Assembly (NCBI RefSeq): GCF_000955975.1
Contig: NZ_JYJF01000077.1
Span: forward strand, 1 to 35,512
Direction: 5' to 3'
Length of the DNA: 35,512 nt
Source of the DNA: Saccharothrix sp. ST-888
Lineage (GTDB): Bacteria > Actinomycetota > Actinomycetes > Streptomycetales > Streptomycetaceae
Below the pieces are notes generated by a model that worked only from the letters and a program-made list of their open reading frames with translations, was not told the DNA's origin and made no database searches. The translations under genes and the position numbers were made by a program. This document shows positions 14,415-22,081 of the stretch, one piece after another; within the stretch, counting starts at the first letter, position 1; each line of letters starts with the position of its first letter.

Positions 14415-15596
14415 GTGTCGACGAAACCACTGCCGCCGCTTGTCGAGCCGGTGGCGGAGCTGACCAGGGACGAAGTCTCCCGGTACAGCCGCCATCTGAT
14501 CATTCCCGACCTCGGGGTGGCGGGCCAGCGGCGGCTGCGGAGCGCCAAGGTGCTGGTCATCGGCGCCGGCGGGCTCGGGTCGCCGGCCCTGCTGTACCTG
14601 GCGGCCGCGGGCGTCGGCACGCTCGGCATCGTCGAGTTCGACGACGTGGAGACCTCGAACCTGCAACGGCAGATCATCCACGGCGAGTCCGACGTGGGCC
14701 GGCCGAAGGCGGAGAGCGCGCGGGACGCGATCCGGGAGATCAACAGCGGCGTGCAGGTGCGGCTGCACCAGCTGCAGCTGGACTCGGACAACGCGGTCGA
14801 CCTGTTCGCCCAGTACGACCTGATCGTCGACGGCACCGACAACTTCGCGACCCGCTACCTGGTCAACGACGCCGCCGCGCTGGCCGGCAAGCCCTATGTC
14901 TACGGCTCGATCTTCCGCTTCGAGGGCCAGGTCTCGGTCTTCTGGGAGAACGCCCCGGACGACCGCGGGATCAACTACCGCGACCTCTACCCCGAGGCGC
15001 CGCCGCCGGGGCTGGTGCCGTCCTGTTCCGAGGGCGGCGTGCTCGGCGTGCTGTGCGCCTCGATCGGGTCGATCATGGTCACCGAGGCGATCAAACTGAT
15101 CACCGGCATCGGCGAGTCGCTGCTCGGCCGCCTGCTGGTGTACGACGCGCTGAGCATGAGCTACCAGACGATGAAGCTGCGCCGGCACCCGCAGCGGCGG
15201 CCGATCACCGAGCTCATCGACTACCACGCGTTCTGCGGCGTGGTCTCCGCCGACGCCCAGGCGGCCGCCGCCGAGTCGACGATCACCGCGCGGGAGCTGC
15301 ACGCGATGCTGACGTCCGGCACCGACGTCGCGATCATCGACGTGCGGGAGCGGCCCGAGTGGGACATCGCGCACATCGACGGCGCCACCCTGATCCCCAA
15401 GGACCGGATCCTGTCCGGCGAGGCGCTGGCCGAACTCCCGCACCACAAGCCGATCGTGCTGCACTGCAAGTCCGGCGCGCGCTCCGCCGAGGCGCTCGCG
15501 GCGCTCAAGAAGGCCGGTTTCACCAACGCGACCCATCTGCAGGGCGGCGTGCTCGCGTGGGCGAGCCAGATCGACACGTCCCTGCCGGTGTACTAG
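14415..15596 (+). CDS. moeZ: MoeZ-type E1 adenylyltransferase/rhodanese sulfurtransferase
   Basis: This 393-residue protein matches mycobacterial/streptomycete MoeZ in length and order of domains. The ThiF/MoeB half (about 20-255) has VLVIGAGGLGSPALLYLAA, the adenylate-contacting SNLQRQ, DGTDNFATRYLVND, and Cys204 in VPSCSEGGVLG. A linker (ELIDYHAFCGVV) leads to a rhodanese domain (about 288-393) with IIDVRERPEWDIAHIDGA and active-site Cys351 in LHCKSGARSAEA. Known MoeZ proteins adenylate the C-terminal Gly of sulfur carriers and then sulfurate it. The GTG at 14415 follows AAGGAGC. An MFS exporter follows 31 bp downstream, and the MoaD-like carrier lies across the divergent promoter. MoeZ is often a housekeeping enzyme, so this may be a dedicated second copy or the genome's only one; the window cannot tell. 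Confidence 0.92.
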   Translation: MSTKPLPPLVEPVAELTRDEVSRYSRHLIIPDLGVAGQRRLRSAKVLVIGAGGLGSPALLYLAAAGVGTLGIVEFDDVETSNLQRQIIHGESDVGRPKAESARDAIREINSGVQVRLHQLQLDSDNAVDLFAQYDLIVDGTDNFATRYLVNDAAALAGKPYVYGSIFRFEGQVSVFWENAPDDRGINYRDLYPEAPPPGLVPSCSEGGVLGVLCASIGSIMVTEAIKLITGIGESLLGRLLVYDALSMSYQTMKLRRHPQRRPITELIDYHAFCGVVSADAQAAAAESTITARELHAMLTSGTDVAIIDVRERPEWDIAHIDGATLIPKDRILSGEALAELPHHKPIVLHCKSGARSAEALAALKKAGFTNATHLQGGVLAWASQIDTSLPVY

Positions 15597-15627
15597 ACCA
15601 CCTGCCCGCCCAGGAAAGGACGCACGC

Positions 15628-17049
15628 ATGGCCGACACACCGGTCGCCGCCCCGGGAGCCCGGGACGTCGTGGGGAGCGAACCCGCCGCCGGGCTGCCGG
15701 CCAAACTGGTCCTGCTGTGCTGCCTCGGCGCCTTCGTGGCGTTCCTGGACAGCACCATCGTGAACGTGGCGTTCCCCAACATCGCCAGGACCTTCTCCGC
15801 CTCGGACCTGCCCACGCTGTCCTGGGTGCTCAACGGCTACAACGTGGTGATCGCCGCGCTGCTCATGCCGGCCGGCCGGGCGGCCGACCGGCTCGGCTGC
15901 CGGCGGTCCTTCGCGGTGGGGCTGACCACCTTCACCGTCGCGTCGGCGGTCTGCGGCATCGCCAACTCGGCGGCCGTCCTGATCGGCGCCCGGCTGGTGC
16001 AGGCGGTCGGCGCCGCGATCCTCGTCCCGACCTCGCTCGCGCTGCTGATACCGATGTTCCCGGTGGCCAGGCGGCTGGTAGCGATCACCATCTGGGGCGC
16101 GGCCGCGGCGCTGGCCGCAGGCATCGGGCCCGGCCTCGGCGGGCTGCTCGCCGAGCACTGGACCTGGCGGGCGGTGTTCCTGGTGAACATCCCGATCGGG
16201 ATCGTCGCCGTGTGGGCCACCCGGTACCTCACCGAGCAGCGCGAACGCAGCGGTCCGACCCCCGACATCCTCGGCGCGGTGCTGCTCGGCGCCTCCCTCG
16301 GCCTGCTGGCGCTCGGCCTGGTCAAGGGCCCGGACTGGAAGTGGGCGAGCGCGGCCACCATCGGCTGCCTGGCCGGCGGGGTACTGCTGGCGGTGGCGGT
16401 GGGCATCCGCAGTGCTCGCCATCCGGCGCCGGTCGTCTCGCTCGACCTGCTCCGCTCGCGCAACGCGGTGGGCGGCAACATCGGCTCGATGCTGTTCTCG
16501 GTGACCTTCTACGCCGTCATCCTGAACAACATCCTGTTCCTGACCAGCCACTGGCACTGGTCCCTGCTCACGGCGGGCCTGGCCACCACGCCGCCGCCGA
16601 TCGCCACCGCCGTGGTCGCCCGGCCGGCGAGCCGCCTCGCCGAGCGGTTCGGCGACCGCCTGGTGGTCGTGGCCGGCTGCCTGATCTACATCGGCGGCAC
16701 CCTGCTGCTGTCCTGGGGCGGTGGCGAGAGCCCGGACTTCGTCGCCCACTGGCTGCCCGGAGCGGCCGTCATGGGCGTCGGCGCCGGCCTGGTCTGGCCG
16801 GTCCTGGGCGGGGTGGCCCTCGCGGGGGTCGAGCCCAGCCGGCTGGCCACCGCGAGCGCGGCCAACGCCGCCTTCCGCCAACTCGGCGCCGTCCTCGGAA
16901 CCGCCCTGACGGTGTCCATCCTGACCTCGTCCGCCACCGACGCGCTCGGCGGGGCCCGCGACACCTGGTACCTCGCGATCTGCTTCGCCGTCGCCGTCGC
17001 GGCACTGGTCGCGGTGACCGTGCGCCGCACCACGCCGCCGGCCCTCTGA
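15628..17049 (+). CDS. MFS transporter, DHA2-type exporter
   Basis: This 473-residue membrane protein has about 13-14 hydrophobic segments, consistent with the 14-helix DHA2 drug:proton antiporters. Visible motifs are FLDSTIVNVAFPNI in helix 1, the loop RAADRLGCRRSFAVG (motif A region), and AAALAAGIGPGLGGLLAEHWTWRAVFLVN (motif C region, shown in part as GIGPGLGG), followed by WRAVFLVNIPIG. The ATG is preceded by AGGAAAGGA with good spacing. It lies 31 bp after the moeZ-like gene on the same strand and probably shares its transcript. The likely role is export of the product of this locus, which would also give self-protection; that is inferred from position. Confidence 0.9.
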   Translation: MADTPVAAPGARDVVGSEPAAGLPAKLVLLCCLGAFVAFLDSTIVNVAFPNIARTFSASDLPTLSWVLNGYNVVIAALLMPAGRAADRLGCRRSFAVGLTTFTVASAVCGIANSAAVLIGARLVQAVGAAILVPTSLALLIPMFPVARRLVAITIWGAAAALAAGIGPGLGGLLAEHWTWRAVFLVNIPIGIVAVWATRYLTEQRERSGPTPDILGAVLLGASLGLLALGLVKGPDWKWASAATIGCLAGGVLLAVAVGIRSARHPAPVVSLDLLRSRNAVGGNIGSMLFSVTFYAVILNNILFLTSHWHWSLLTAGLATTPPPIATAVVARPASRLAERFGDRLVVVAGCLIYIGGTLLLSWGGGESPDFVAHWLPGAAVMGVGAGLVWPVLGGVALAGVEPSRLATASAANAAFRQLGAVLGTALTVSILTSSATDALGGARDTWYLAICFAVAVAALVAVTVRRTTPPAL

Positions 17050-17589
17050 CGCCGCCGGGCCGGGGGAGCGGGACCACCCCGGGCCCTGGTGTCCGCTACT
17101 TCGTCTACGGAGCCACCGTGCCGCCGGAACGCCGTGCCGAACGTGGGTCTTCGACGCTCCGGCGGGCAATTCGGCTCGGCCCGGCGGGAGTTCCGGCCGA
17201 ATCGGCGCCGATAGTCCGGAAGTCCCGTAGGGCGCGGGAACAATGGGACTTCCCGGCCCTTTCCCAATGCCCTGCGACGCGGCGCGGACGACCGAAGCCC
17301 GCCCCCGGTCCTGACAGGTTCCGGTCGAGTTCCGGCGCCGCCGATCGCGCGGCGGCCCAGGCCGGAGCGCTTTTCGCGGGCTGTCCGGCACGCGGTGTCC
17401 GACGTGAATCCGGTCGGACATCAGGCTTGCCGGATGTCCGTCATCGGGCGTAGGGACGCCGCTCAACCAGCCGCTCTCCAGGCGCAGTTATTCGACATGA
17501 TCCCCCATTGTCACCCGACGGTCCGTCAACTTTCCTTGTGATCATAATTACTTGGCGGCCTCAGTCGCCAACTTGTATGATTCTGAGCC
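17050..17589. promoter_or_regulatory. 540-bp regulatory gap with several inverted repeats
   Basis: No gene is supported. Just after the transporter stop, GGGCCGGGG (17057-17065) can pair with CCCCGGGCCC (17077-17086) as a weak terminator. A perfect 9-bp repeat, GGAAGTCCC (17218-17226) and GGGACTTCC (17245-17253), and a 7-bp repeat, GTCCGAC (17397-17403) and GTCGGAC (17413-17419), lie further on. The last 80 bp become AT-richer and lead into a promoter for the carrier-protein operon. Confidence 0.5.
17552..17581 (+). promoter_or_regulatory. Promoter with overlapping inverted repeat; leaderless start
   Basis: TTGGCG (17552-17557) and TATGAT (17576-17581) are separated by 18 nt and resemble vegetative -35 and -10 boxes. 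TATGAT should direct initiation at about 17588-17590, which is the A of the ATG at 17590. No Shine-Dalgarno lies upstream of that ATG, so a leaderless transcript is likely. The -35 box is also one arm of a perfect 6-bp inverted repeat (CGCCAA at 17566-17571), which could be an operator. Confidence 0.6.
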
Positions 17590-17886
17590 ATGGTGACGCC
17601 TGGGGTGGAGTCCTACATTCGGCAGAAGTTCGCCGAGCATGCAGGTCTTACAGAAGAGCAGATATTCGTCGACGACGTGACGCTGGCCGTGGTGATCAGC
17701 CGCAGCCCGCGCATGACCAACAGTATTGATCTCATGGAGGCGTTCGCCCGGACGGCCAACGCGCTCCGCAAGGACCACGGCGTACGCGTACGCCTGCCCG
17801 CACTGCCGCTCGACACGCCGACGTCGACAGTGCTGAAGGTCTTCATCGAGGAGTTCGAGCGGCAGAAGAAGGAGACGGCCGCATGA
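17590..17886 (+). CDS. Acyl carrier protein-like protein with NSID site
   Basis: This 98-residue protein has the layout of an acyl carrier protein: helix 1 (VESYIRQKFAEHAGL), the loop TEEQIFVDDVTL, helix 2 starting at a Ser (TNSIDLMEAFARTANAL, Ser45), the short strand HGVRVRLPALPLD, and a last helix VLKVFIEEFERQ. In normal ACPs the phosphopantetheine Ser sits in DSL; here it is NSI, with Asn in place of the conserved Asp. It is followed, with a 4-nt overlap (ATGA), by a diiron acyl-ACP desaturase and then by an AcpS-type transferase, which strongly supports a carrier role. Translation appears leaderless. Weaker similarity than for the other ACP leaves room for a non-acylated helper role. Confidence 0.72.
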   Translation: MVTPGVESYIRQKFAEHAGLTEEQIFVDDVTLAVVISRSPRMTNSIDLMEAFARTANALRKDHGVRVRLPALPLDTPTSTVLKVFIEEFERQKKETAA

Positions 17887-18833
17887 GCATCGCCGAAGCT
17901 GAGACCGCCCTGAACCGGGCCGCGCAGCGGGCGGCCGCGCCCGCCGGGCCGCCCGCCATCATCACCGACCTCTACGACGCGGTGACCAGGCGCGGCATGT
18001 CCCTGGTCGACGTGACCTGGGAGCAGCAGCGGCTGCACGAGTCCCGGCGCTGGAGCGTCGTGGAGATGCTGGCGGACGTCGACCTGGACGCCCTCACGCC
18101 GATCGACCGCAACCTGGTCTGGAACGCCGGCCGGGCCGAGCTGACCACCAAGCCGGGCGCCGACCGGCTGGAGCGCCAGGCGGAGGCGGAGTGCCGCCGC
18201 TGGCAGGAGAAGAACCCGGCGGTCGCGGCGATCATGGAGGCCTGCGGCACCTGGAGCCGTTACTGGAACGAGGAAGAGGCTCACCACGAGACCGTCTTCA
18301 ACCGCCTGGCCGACCTGAGCGGGATGGAGCCGATCTCCGACGAGACCTTCATCGCGTTCCGCCAGGTCTTCCCCGACGACGACATGCTCCGCACCCTGAT
18401 GCTGCTCGCGATCTCCGAGATCACGGCCGCGGTCAACTACGGCCAGTGCCAGCACGTCGTCAAGGACCCGGGGCTGCGCCGGATCTTCAAGCAGGTCGCG
18501 GCCGACGAGATCCAGCACCGCAACTACTTCATCGCCTTCGCCAAGGCGCTGGTCGACAGCGGTGAGTACCACGCCAAGGACGCCTTCGCGGTGGCCCACC
18601 TCTTCCTCCGCGAGGACGGCGAACTCCAGGGCAGCGCCCGGGAGCAGAAGGAGGACCGCGGGACCCACGTGAACTGGTGGGACCACCTCGACACCGCGGA
18701 GACCGACTACCGTCCCGAGGCGCTGGAGAAGAAGGAGCAGCTCATCTGCGGCGCCCTCAAGAAGATCACCGGGATCGAGGTCAACTCCCGCGAAGAGGTC
18801 GAGGACACGTGGATGGATCTCATCGGGAGCTGA
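17883..18833 (+). CDS. Ferritin-like diiron acyl-ACP desaturase
   Basis: This 316-residue protein belongs to the soluble acyl-ACP desaturase (stearoyl-ACP desaturase/DesA) group of ferritin-like diiron enzymes. The metal-binding ExxH pairs are seen as WNEEEAHHETVF (Glu132, His135, corresponding to the family's EENRH) and AADEIQHRNYF (Glu209, His212, corresponding to DEKRH). A further acidic residue in LLAISEITAAVNYG (Glu179) lies on the intervening helix. Members use O2 and reducing equivalents to insert a double bond into an ACP-bound chain. The gene starts within the stop codon of the carrier-like gene, so the two products are probably made in equal amounts and may be enzyme and substrate carrier. 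No ferredoxin gene is visible nearby. A non-desaturating oxidation is possible within this superfamily. Confidence 0.9.
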   Translation: MSIAEAETALNRAAQRAAAPAGPPAIITDLYDAVTRRGMSLVDVTWEQQRLHESRRWSVVEMLADVDLDALTPIDRNLVWNAGRAELTTKPGADRLERQAEAECRRWQEKNPAVAAIMEACGTWSRYWNEEEAHHETVFNRLADLSGMEPISDETFIAFRQVFPDDDMLRTLMLLAISEITAAVNYGQCQHVVKDPGLRRIFKQVAADEIQHRNYFIAFAKALVDSGEYHAKDAFAVAHLFLREDGELQGSAREQKEDRGTHVNWWDHLDTAETDYRPEALEKKEQLICGALKKITGIEVNSREEVEDTWMDLIGS

Positions 18834-19285
18834 TCGGCCTGGGGCACGACCTCCAGTTGATCAGTGAACTGGAGGTCGCCTCGGCTCTCCGTGAGCCCGG
18901 TGTCTTCTTCACCGCCGGGGAGCTGCGCCGCTTCGCCTCGGCCGTGGTCCCGCTGCAGAGCCTGGCGGGCGGGTTCGCGGCCAAGGAGGCGCTGTTCAAA
19001 GCGCTTCCGGCGGCGGACGAGACCTGGTTCTGGACGGACGCCGAGCTGGTCCACGACCGCCACGGTGCTCCGCAGTTCCACACCCACGGCGCGCTGGCGG
19101 GCCACCTGGCCCGCCGGCGCCTGCGGGTGAGCGTTTCGATCTCGCACAGCGGCGGGTTCGTATCCTCCGTGGTCATCGTCACCGGCGAGACCGCGGCGGC
19201 AACAGGTTTCTTCGGCACGATCGATCGGGCGGTCCGACATGTTCTTCGGCGAATCACGGCTCATCCTGCCGGTGCGCCCCAATGA
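18809..19285 (+). CDS. AcpS-type 4'-phosphopantetheinyl transferase
   Basis: This protein of about 158 residues follows the holo-ACP synthase pattern: LIGLGHDLQLI near the N-terminus (the Mg-binding Asp), FFTAGELRRFA, LAGGFAAKEALFKALP (the Mg-binding Glu in the helix), a WTDAELVHDRHGAPQF strand region, and SVSISHSGGFVSSVVIV near the end. It transfers phosphopantetheine from CoA to the Ser of carrier proteins. The GTG at 18809 lies inside the end of the desaturase gene (25-nt overlap) and is preferred because the fold begins a few residues later. Its 3' end overlaps the following thioesterase by 47 nt in another frame. An AcpS within the locus suggests that the two cluster carriers are poor substrates for the housekeeping enzyme, which would fit the unusual NSID site at 17590. 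Confidence 0.85.
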   Translation: MDGSHRELIGLGHDLQLISELEVASALREPGVFFTAGELRRFASAVVPLQSLAGGFAAKEALFKALPAADETWFWTDAELVHDRHGAPQFHTHGALAGHLARRRLRVSVSISHSGGFVSSVVIVTGETAAATGFFGTIDRAVRHVLRRITAHPAGAPQ

Positions 19286-19658
19286 CCTCGACGCGCTGGG
19301 GCACGTGAACAACGCGGTCGCGCTCGAGTACCTGGAGACCGGGCGGTGGGACTGGCTCGGCCTCCAGGGGCTCGAGCCCGGCGCCCGCATGATCGCGGTG
19401 GTCGCCCGTACGGAGATCGACTACCTGGCGGAGATCCCGCGCGGCCGGGTCGAGGTCCGCACCGTCCTGGAGTCGCCGACGGCCGAGGAGTTCGACGAGG
19501 ACGGCCTCACCTACCGGGCCCGGTTCCGGCAGCGCGTCCACCTTCCGGAGACCGACCGTCTCGCGGTGGACGCCCTCGTCACCGTGGCCTTCCTGGACGC
19601 CGAGCAGCGCTGCCTGGTCCCGATGCAGGACTTCCTGGCGGCCGCCGTCCGGGGCTGA
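19239..19658 (+). CDS. Hotdog-fold acyl thioesterase (4HBT/FcbC type)
   Basis: This 139-residue protein has the signature of single-hotdog 4-hydroxybenzoyl-CoA thioesterase-like enzymes, with NDLDALGHVNNAVALEYLE near the N-terminus (Asp18 as the likely catalytic acid, followed by GHVNN). The strand EIDYLAEIPRGRVEVRTVL and the closing VDALVTVAFLDAEQRCLVP complete the fold. It would hydrolyse an acyl-CoA or acyl-ACP thioester, possibly releasing the finished chain or editing misloaded carriers. The ATG at 19239 lies 47 nt inside the AcpS gene, so translation is coupled. The second FAAL starts 69 bp downstream. Confidence 0.88.
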   Translation: MFFGESRLILPVRPNDLDALGHVNNAVALEYLETGRWDWLGLQGLEPGARMIAVVARTEIDYLAEIPRGRVEVRTVLESPTAEEFDEDGLTYRARFRQRVHLPETDRLAVDALVTVAFLDAEQRCLVPMQDFLAAAVRG

Positions 19659-19727
19659 ACCCCGGGCCCGCACGCAGCGCGGGTGGCACGGCCGCAGAAC
19701 AGACAACCAAGGAGCAGGAGGGGCGCG

Positions 19728-21350
19728 GTGCTCGAGTACATCCAGCGCAACCAGGAGTGCCCGCCGGAGCGGGGCCTCCGTCTGTACGAGAAGTTCGGCG
19801 ACGCACCCGAGTTCGTCGCCTACCGCGACTTCCCGGAGCAGATCGCCGCCTACGCGGACTTCTTCCGCGACCGGGGGATCGAGCCGGGGACTCGGGTGCT
19901 GTTCCCGTTCGAGACCTCCAGTGCGGTGATCTTCTCGTTCCTGGGCCTGATGGAGATCGGCGCCGTGCCGCTCTCGGTGAAGCCCTTCGTCCTCAACACG
20001 CCGAGGGACGCCTACCAGGAGTTCCTCGGCCGGGTGGCCCGGGACTTCGACGCGTCCTGCGTGCTCCAGGTCCCGAGCCTGGCCACGATCGAGCTGCCCG
20101 TTGCCGCCCTGCCGCTTCCGCCGGCCGGGATCCGCAAGGCCGGCGCCCGGCTGCGGACCCCGGGGGACGACGAGCTGGCGTTCGTCCAGTTCTCGTCGGG
20201 ATCGACGTCGTTCCCCAAGGGGATACCGGTCCGGCAGGGCCTGCTCCGTGCGAACCTGGCCATGATCACCCGCACCGACGGCCGCAAGCCCGAGGAGCGG
20301 GTCAGCAGTTGGCTGCCGCTCTACCACGACATGGGCCTGGTCGGCGGAGTGCTGTCGTGCTTCACGGTGGGGTGCGACCTGCTGCTCGCCGAGCCGGTGA
20401 CGTTCCTGTTCGACGCCCGCGGCTGGTGGGAGCACATGGGCCAGGAGCGGGCCATCGGCACGGTGATCCCGAACTTCGCGGTCGACTACTCGCTCAAGAT
20501 GATGCAGGACCTCGAACCCGAGGAGCTCGCCGAGCTCGACCTGTCCCGGATGCGGTCGATCTACCTGGGCAGCGAGCCCATCAACCTGCCGAACCTCAAC
20601 GCCTTCCTGGACCTGATGGCGCCCGCCGGGCTGCGGCGCGATGTGTTCATGCCGTGCTACGGCATGGCCGAGGTCGTGCTGCTGGTGGCCAGCCGCCCGG
20701 TGGGCGGCGACATCCGGGTGGTGCCGTCCCCCTCGGGCGTGCCGGCCATCTCGGTGGGCCGGCCGATGCCGGAGTTCACCGTGCGCCTGCGGACCGAGGA
20801 CGGGCGGGTCTGCGCGGAGAACGAGCTGGGCGAGATCGAGCTGGCCGGCGGCAGCCTGGCTGCCTGCTACTTCGACCAGCCGCGACCGCTCACCGGGGAC
20901 GACGGCTTCTACGCCACCGGTGACATCGGATTCGTCGACGACGGCGAACTGTTCATCACGGGCCGGATCAGCGACCGGATCAAGGTCAACGGCCAGAGCT
21001 TCTTCGCCGCCGACTTCGAGCAGGCGGTGGAACAGCTCTCGTTCGTGCGCGAGGGCCGTACCGCCGTCGCTCAGATCGGGGGACAAATCGTCGTTCTGGC
21101 CGAGGTGGACCGCCCGGCGCGCGAGGATGTCGAGGGCAGCCGGGCCCAGATCGTCGAGCACCTCATCCAGACGATCGGGGTGACGGTGCAGGCTGCGGAC
21201 GTGCACTACCTGCGTCCCGGGCAGCTCCCCCGGACCAGCAGCGGCAAGCTGCAGCGGCGCGCGATCGTGGCGGCGTACGAGCAGGGGCGGCTCGAAGGTC
21301 TGACTCTGGGCTCGCCCGCGCGTGCGGGTGAGGAAGCCACAACCCGATAG
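19728..21350 (+). CDS. Fatty acyl-AMP ligase (FAAL), second copy
   Basis: This 540-residue adenylating enzyme carries FVQFSSGSTSFPKGIPVRQ (P-loop), SSWLPLYHDMGLVGGVLS, VFMPCYGMAEVVLLV, FYATGDIGFVDDGELFITGR, SDRIKVNGQSFFAADFEQ and the C-terminal Lys in PRTSSGKLQRRA. The DMGLVGG block and the F-F-A-A-D-F-E hinge region fit FAAL-like members better than CoA ligases. GTG at 19728, after GGAGGGG, is the preferred start; an upstream in-frame ATG would add a short Arg-rich stretch. It lies in the same transcript as the NSID carrier, the desaturase and AcpS, so it probably loads the carrier encoded at 17590. Having a second FAAL, clearly diverged from the one at 12294-14054, suggests two separate acyl chains or two loading steps. 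Confidence 0.9.
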   Translation: MLEYIQRNQECPPERGLRLYEKFGDAPEFVAYRDFPEQIAAYADFFRDRGIEPGTRVLFPFETSSAVIFSFLGLMEIGAVPLSVKPFVLNTPRDAYQEFLGRVARDFDASCVLQVPSLATIELPVAALPLPPAGIRKAGARLRTPGDDELAFVQFSSGSTSFPKGIPVRQGLLRANLAMITRTDGRKPEERVSSWLPLYHDMGLVGGVLSCFTVGCDLLLAEPVTFLFDARGWWEHMGQERAIGTVIPNFAVDYSLKMMQDLEPEELAELDLSRMRSIYLGSEPINLPNLNAFLDLMAPAGLRRDVFMPCYGMAEVVLLVASRPVGGDIRVVPSPSGVPAISVGRPMPEFTVRLRTEDGRVCAENELGEIELAGGSLAACYFDQPRPLTGDDGFYATGDIGFVDDGELFITGRISDRIKVNGQSFFAADFEQAVEQLSFVREGRTAVAQIGGQIVVLAEVDRPAREDVEGSRAQIVEHLIQTIGVTVQAADVHYLRPGQLPRTSSGKLQRRAIVAAYEQGRLEGLTLGSPARAGEEATTR

Positions 21351-21359
21351 GAGCAACGC

Positions 21360-22028
21360 ATGCCGAAGCTGGAGCGAGACGGCGAGGTCTTCGTCCTGCA
21401 CCTCGACGCGGACAACGAGAACCGGTTCCACCCGGACTGGCTCACCGTGGTGGAGGCGGCACTCGACGAGGTGGATGCCGCGACCGGTCCGCGCGCGCTG
21501 GTCACGGTGGGCAGCGGCAAGTTCTGGTCCAACGGTCTCGACCTGGACTGGCTCCTGGCCAACGGCGATCAGTACGCGGCCTACCTCGACCGGGTCCACG
21601 CCCTGCTGGCCCGCACGCTGGCCTCGCCGGTGGTCACCGTCGCGGCCCTGAACGGGCACACCTTCGCGGCCGGGGCGATGTGGGCGCTGGCCCACGACGT
21701 CCGGGTGATGCGCTCGGACCGCGGCTTCTTCTGCCTGCCCGAGGTGGACCTCGGCCTGCCCTTCCAGCAGGGCATGTCGGACCTGCTCCGGGCCCGCCTG
21801 ACACCGGCCACCGCGCACGAGGCGATGACCACCGGCCGGCGCTACGGCGGCGAGCAGGCACGCGCGGCGGGCATCGTCGACTCGGTCGCCGACGCGGACC
21901 AACTCCTGGCCGCCGCCGTGGACATCGCGCGGCCGCTCGCGGGCAAGGCCAACCCGGCCCGCGGCCAGATCAAGGAGATGCTGTACGCGCAGACGCTCGC
22001 CTCGCTGCGCACGCCGACGGCCGGCTGA
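21360..22028 (+). CDS. Enoyl-CoA hydratase/isomerase family protein
   Basis: This 222-residue crotonase-fold protein shows the oxyanion-hole segments KFWSNGLDLDWLL and LNGHTFAAGAMWALAHD, and CLPEVDLGLPFQQGM, where Glu in PEVDLGL is at the position used by delta3,delta2-enoyl-CoA isomerases. It resembles the short plant/actinobacterial isomerase-like crotonases more than full hydratases, which have two catalytic Glu residues. In this locus it could move a double bond made by the desaturase or the acyl-CoA dehydrogenases. The ATG follows GGAGCAAC 9 bp after the FAAL stop, so the genes are co-transcribed. A strong hairpin terminator follows. Confidence 0.87.
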   Translation: MPKLERDGEVFVLHLDADNENRFHPDWLTVVEAALDEVDAATGPRALVTVGSGKFWSNGLDLDWLLANGDQYAAYLDRVHALLARTLASPVVTVAALNGHTFAAGAMWALAHDVRVMRSDRGFFCLPEVDLGLPFQQGMSDLLRARLTPATAHEAMTTGRRYGGEQARAAGIVDSVADADQLLAAAVDIARPLAGKANPARGQIKEMLYAQTLASLRTPTAG

Positions 22029-22038
22029 CGCCCGGCTG

Positions 22039-22081
22039 ACGCCCAGCCCCACCGGGATCGCTCCCCGCTGGGGCTGGGCGT
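22039..22081 (+). terminator. 13-bp perfect stem-loop terminator
   Basis: ACGCCCAGCCCCA at 22039-22051 is perfectly complementary to TGGGGCTGGGCGT at 22069-22081, around a 17-nt loop. It starts 11 bp past the crotonase stop codon and faces a convergent gene ending at 22154, so it may stop transcription from both sides. Confidence 0.8.

Noticed and set aside
15520..17466. Long minus-strand frame of 648 codons opposite the MFS transporter
   Set aside because: Composition is Arg/Gly/Gln/Asp-rich with no domain. The plus strand encodes a clear transporter with a ribosome binding site, so this is a chance antisense frame in GC-rich DNA.
19254..22052. Minus-strand frame of 932 codons opposite thioesterase, FAAL2 and crotonase
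   Set aside because: It spans three well-supported plus-strand genes and their intergenic gaps and has no recognisable motif, so it is an antisense shadow.
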